From Thermoplasmata archaeon (lineage in GTDB: Archaea; Thermoplasmatota; Thermoplasmata; Thermoplasmatales; Thermoplasmataceae): a stretch of 9,814 nucleotides of DNA. Both the position numbers and the translations under genes were made by a program. Positions 7,062-9,814 of the stretch are shown piece by piece (positions within the stretch are counted from its first letter, which is position 1; each line of letters starts with the position of its first letter). Below the pieces are notes generated by a model. It had not been told where the DNA came from, did no database searches, and saw only the letters and a program-made list of their open reading frames with translations. The DNA lies in contig JAKAYM010000066.1 of the NCBI GenBank assembly GCA_021826795.1, positions 1-9,814 of the forward strand. Reading direction: 5' to 3'.

Positions 7062-7130
7062 AGATATGATATGAAAAGTTTTTATATATAATAAGAAATA
7101 GTTCGAAAATTTATTTTTTTTATAGCAAAA

Positions 7131-7139
7131 TTTAAATAT
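7131..7139 (+). promoter_or_regulatory. TATA box of the binding-protein gene (leaderless)
   Basis: TTTAAATAT preceded by the A-rich GCAAAA is centred 25 nt before the ATG at 7160. This favours 7160 as both transcription and translation start, over the TTG at 7145. The box lies about 70 bp outside the IS right end. Confidence 0.65.
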
Positions 7140-7159
7140 ACTTATTGATTATTTTTTTA

Positions 7160-9187
7160 ATGAAGAATAATTTAAAATTAGTAATAGTAATTATAGTTGC
7201 TATTATTCTGATCGGAACAGCTTTTTTGGTCTTATATCATCCGACAGAACAGTTTACTGATACATCCCAGACGGCAGCACCGGAGTCGTTGGATCCGGCA
7301 ACAGGTTTTTTTACGACAAACGTGCCCTTATTCAATGCAGTATTCAATACCTTAATTGAATTTAACAGAAGCTCAACACAAGTTGTGCCAGTCCTTGCAA
7401 GCCATGTATATAATGTAAACGATAAGAATTATACCTTTGACATAAGGTCGTATGCAAACTTCAGCAATGGCCAGCAGTTGAACGCGTCATCAGTATGGTT
7501 CTCATTCGAGCGTGGAGTAATAATGGGCCAGGGCCCATACGCATCTAATTATCCCGGGATATTATTTAATTCTACAATAGCAAGTGAGTGTGGAATATCA
7601 ATGCCCAATGGAACAATAAACGCATTAATAAATGCCGGGTACCATATACCGAACAATGGTTATTATAATCTATCAGGCAAACTAACACATACACACCTCC
7701 TGAACTACACAGTTGCAGCCATTGACCTTGATAACATACTATCACATTTCAATTACAATGCAACGGAAATGAAGGTAATGGAATACAAAGGGCAGGCACT
7801 TGTGGTCAACTCAAATGACAATGTGTCAATAAACACAATGGTTCCGTATGCATATCTATTGGATGATATAGCCCAGTGGGGATACATAGTTGAACCCAGC
7901 TATGTTGATGCCCATGGAGGAGTTACATATAATTCACCAAACTCATATCTCAACGCAAACGGAGCCATAGGCTCAGGTCCATACATAATATCCAGTGTGG
8001 GAAAAGGATTCTCAACCATAGTGCTTAAGGCAAACCCGAACTACTGGGTGGATGGCCATACCTCCCAGGTTCCATCAATAGCCCAGCCAGCCCATATACA
8101 GACAGTGGTAATAAAATACGGATTATCACATGCTGACAGACTGGAAGACTTCGACAGGGGAATATCACAAATATCTACAGTATCTCCCACTTCATTCAAG
8201 CAGATAATAGATGAGTATCATATAGCAGGTAACAGGAATACTTCCCTTGTGCATTCATATAAAACAGTAGGAACCTTCTTCATATCTATGAACACACAGA
8301 GGTCATACACAAATAACATCCATTTCAGGGAGGCACTGTATGATGCATTGAACTATACAGCAGAGTTGAAAGTGTACGACAACAATTATAATGGCACCCC
8401 TGAGGCGTACCAGGAACTTGGCCCCATATCACCTATATATGGAAAGGCATACTACAATCCTGATAACTTACCTATGCCCACACAGAATTTAACCGCGGCT
8501 ATACAGAACTTGACAGTGGCAGGGCACGAAATGAATTTCTATGTTAAATTACCAAACGGCACCAAAATAGGCAATACATCAGGCACGGATCTTGGCACCC
8601 ATACATTCACTTTAACCGGTATATCACCCTTTACCACAGTAGAGACTTCACAACTCACAGTTGCAGTTACTTCTTTCGCTGATATAGGTTTGACGTTTAA
8701 TACCCATGGAGTGACTGAATCAACAATAAGCACATGGACAACTGCATCAGCTACACCACACTTTGTGGACCTTGGCTGGTTGCCAGATTATCCGGATCCA
8801 ATTGGGCAGCAGTTGATAGCTGTATACGACAAATCTGACGGTGGAGCATACGGGGGCAATGATGCATGGGTAGATAATTCAACTCTTCAAACATACTTTA
8901 AGAATCTTGATTTCCAAAATAAAACAACTCAACTAGCAGAACTGAAAGACAATGTTTCCAGGCTTGTCTACGATCAGTATGCATATATGTGGTTACCCAT
9001 GCCTAATGAAGTATATTTTGTGGCACCAGATGTACATGGTTTTGTAGCCAATTATAAAGGTGTATCATATTTCTACAATCTGATGACAATAAGTGGAAAA
9101 CTTACAAGTTCAGTGGGCTATATGAGCTTATATACACTAGTAGCAAATATAGAAATAGCCATAACTGAAATTTCTCCAAAATTCTAA
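7160..9187 (+). CDS. ABC transporter substrate-binding protein, family 5 (Opp/Dpp type)
   Basis: A 675-residue protein expected to sit outside the membrane and deliver a peptide, oligosaccharide or other solute to an ABC permease. Residues 6-26 form one hydrophobic helix after a short basic N-terminus. There is no lipobox Cys, so it is probably an uncleaved anchor or signal. Family 5 hallmarks include ESLDPATG (42-49), the Y-x-F-x-I-R strand with N-A-S-S-V-W-F-S-F, GSGPYIIS and LKANPNYW (about 270-295), and LGWLPDYPDP (about 537). Some 20 N-x-S/T sequons indicate a glycosylated surface protein. The TTG at 7145 is in frame but the TATA spacing favours ATG at 7160. The C-terminus lacks the hydrophobic anchor common in archaeal homologues and ends close to an IS relic. 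No permease or ATPase gene follows, so it is an orphan here. By eye its third positions look more G/C-rich than the MFS and dehydrogenase genes. Confidence 0.87.
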   Translation: MKNNLKLVIVIIVAIILIGTAFLVLYHPTEQFTDTSQTAAPESLDPATGFFTTNVPLFNAVFNTLIEFNRSSTQVVPVLASHVYNVNDKNYTFDIRSYANFSNGQQLNASSVWFSFERGVIMGQGPYASNYPGILFNSTIASECGISMPNGTINALINAGYHIPNNGYYNLSGKLTHTHLLNYTVAAIDLDNILSHFNYNATEMKVMEYKGQALVVNSNDNVSINTMVPYAYLLDDIAQWGYIVEPSYVDAHGGVTYNSPNSYLNANGAIGSGPYIISSVGKGFSTIVLKANPNYWVDGHTSQVPSIAQPAHIQTVVIKYGLSHADRLEDFDRGISQISTVSPTSFKQIIDEYHIAGNRNTSLVHSYKTVGTFFISMNTQRSYTNNIHFREALYDALNYTAELKVYDNNYNGTPEAYQELGPISPIYGKAYYNPDNLPMPTQNLTAAIQNLTVAGHEMNFYVKLPNGTKIGNTSGTDLGTHTFTLTGISPFTTVETSQLTVAVTSFADIGLTFNTHGVTESTISTWTTASATPHFVDLGWLPDYPDPIGQQLIAVYDKSDGGAYGGNDAWVDNSTLQTYFKNLDFQNKTTQLAELKDNVSRLVYDQYAYMWLPMPNEVYFVAPDVHGFVANYKGVSYFYNLMTISGKLTSSVGYMSLYTLVANIEIAITEISPKF

Positions 9188-9193
9188 TTTTTT
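9188..9193 (+). terminator. Oligo-T tract after the binding-protein gene
   Basis: Six T residues directly follow the TAA stop, with a further TTTTT at 9212-9216. Such tracts are typical archaeal termination signals. Confidence 0.4.
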
Positions 9194-9231
9194 AAAAGTT
9201 TACTTTCTGTATTTTTAGATCATTTATTTAT

Positions 9232-9357
9232 AGAAATTATGGTGATCCTTTTTGAGAAATAATAGTTGGATACAACTACATTGTAATGGCTAATAAAATT
9301 ACAGTAATTTCAGGGAAGAAAATAATGTACATCGCAAACTTATGTATGTTTGGACAC
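9232..9357 (+). pseudogene. IS transposase 3'-end relic, copy B (same family as 344-439)
   Basis: Only the last few transposase codons and the noncoding end of the element survive. Reading from 9232 gives RNYGDPF, a stop, then EIIVG, parallel to RNYNVSIGEIIVA at the end of the left pseudogene. Similarity continues through ATTGTAATGGC-x-AATAA (9280-9297) to the outer end TTTGGACAC (9349-9357). Nucleotide matches to copy A are 28/39, 17/18 and 27/37 in successive blocks, in the same orientation. The body of this copy is absent, so it is a solo end left after deletion or recombination. Confidence 0.62.
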
Positions 9358-9468
9358 CCCACCGAATACAATCAAAATAGAGATTTAAATAGTAATTATG
9401 TACGATATTGATGTAATCCCATGTTTCTCTATAATTCAGGTAACTACATAAATTTTTAAAATAATAAA

Positions 9469-9476
9469 ACTTAATA
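9469..9476 (+). promoter_or_regulatory. TATA box of the small charged-protein gene (leaderless)
   Basis: ACTTAATA is centred about 25 nt before the ATG at 9498, the spacing seen for the other genes here. This is the main support for the small gene being expressed. Confidence 0.5.
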
Positions 9477-9497
9477 GGAAACAATCAATTTATATTA

Positions 9498-9638
9498 ATG
9501 GCAAAAATAGAAGACCTTTTAAGAAAGAAAAAGAAGAAACAAAAATTTGATACTGAGAAGGAGGCTTATAGTGATGAAGAAGCTCAAAAAGAAGAGGAAA
9601 TAGATGAGGGGGCATCAGAATTAGACCACCATTTATGA
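9498..9638 (+). CDS. Small highly charged protein, 46 aa, unknown function
   Basis: The frame encodes 46 residues, beginning MAKIEDLLRKKKKKQKF and ending SELDHHL. The N-terminal third is basic (RKKKKKQK at 9-16) and the remainder strongly acidic (15 Glu/Asp in all), a charge-split tail-like layout suggesting a soluble, flexible nucleic-acid- or protein-binding peptide. There is no Cys, no hydrophobic segment and no zinc motif. Support comes from the TATA box at leaderless distance and from a coherent amphipathic start (KIEDLLRK). It stands alone between an IS relic and an AT-rich non-coding tail. I do not recognise a family. A short lysine/glutamate-rich frame can arise by chance in purine-rich DNA, hence moderate confidence. 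Confidence 0.55.
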   Translation: MAKIEDLLRKKKKKQKFDTEKEAYSDEEAQKEEEIDEGASELDHHL

Positions 9639-9652
9639 TACCGTCCTTCTGG

Positions 9653-9657
9653 TTTTT
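9653..9657 (+). terminator. Short T-run after the small gene
   Basis: TTTTT lies 15 nt beyond the stop of the 46-residue frame. It is short and the call is weak. The remaining sequence to the window end shows no gene I can support. Confidence 0.25.
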
Positions 9658-9814
9658 AATCTGAATAAATGGCTCCATAACAATGTACCGTTAAAAATTT
9701 TAAATGCAAAGCCTGCATATAGTTATCAAAATTATTGTAAAACATATCTGTGGTGATATTTATCATTATTCTATTTTATAAACATATTCACGCATTTCCC
9801 TATTTCTATTATAC

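Noticed and set aside
6011..7063. Target-site duplication around the IS5-like element
   Set aside because: Bases outside the two repeats (CTAA on the left, GAATGTAA on the right) share only a short AT-rich similarity and no exact duplication.
7145..7159. TTG start for the binding protein five codons upstream
   Set aside because: The TATA box would be only about 10 nt away, so the codon would lie upstream of the expected transcript start. ATG at 7160 fits leaderless initiation.
9299..9678. Minus-strand frames of about 60 codons near the right end
   Set aside because: One is opposite the IS relic and the other opposite the small charged gene; neither has a TATA box or recognisable motif.
1..9814. 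CRISPR array, rRNA, tRNA, toxin-antitoxin or other defence system
   Set aside because: No regularly spaced repeats, no conserved rRNA or tRNA segments and no nuclease or defence domains were seen in any frame.

Overview
The window looks like an AT-rich archaeal chromosome segment, most likely from an acidophilic Thermoplasmatales relative (Ferroplasma, Acidiplasma, Picrophilus or Cuniculiplasma type). The grounds are archaeal TATA-like boxes about 25 nt upstream of start codons with no room for a Shine-Dalgarno site, heavy use of ATA and AGA/AGG codons, a long extracytoplasmic substrate-binding protein rich in N-glycosylation sequons, and dense insertion-sequence debris. The lineage is inferred, not proven.

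Layout, left to right. 1-439: the 3' part of a decayed IS transposase with two frame breaks, plus its noncoding end. 584-2224 (-): a cytoplasmic GH36 alpha-galactosidase-like enzyme. 2225-3554: about 1.3 kb with no intact long gene; its minus strand holds broken coding remnants, and its right edge is an elaborate promoter region with inverted repeats. 3555-4844 (+): an MFS sugar-porter-like transporter. 4912-5928 (-): a zinc-dependent MDR alcohol/polyol dehydrogenase, convergent with the transporter. 6021-7061: an apparently complete IS5-like element with terminal inverted repeats and an intact DDE transposase. 7160-9187 (+): a family 5 (Opp/Dpp type) ABC substrate-binding protein with no permease genes in view. 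9232-9357: a second relic of the same IS end seen at 344-439. 9498-9638 (+): a 46-residue, highly charged small protein.

The metabolic genes read as a loose carbohydrate module: uptake of a sugar or oligosaccharide (MFS carrier, possibly also the binding protein), intracellular cleavage of alpha-galactosides (GH36), and oxidation of a sugar or polyol (MDR dehydrogenase). They are not one operon. Each has its own promoter and orientations differ, and the IS traffic around them suggests an accessory, recently rearranged locus.

I did not find a CRISPR array, rRNA, tRNA or a clearly new multi-gene system. The points most worth a second look are the repeated 9-mer and palindromes at the MFS promoter, the TAATG-linked pair of short frames at 2766-3118, and the two same-orientation IS relics that flank the cluster.
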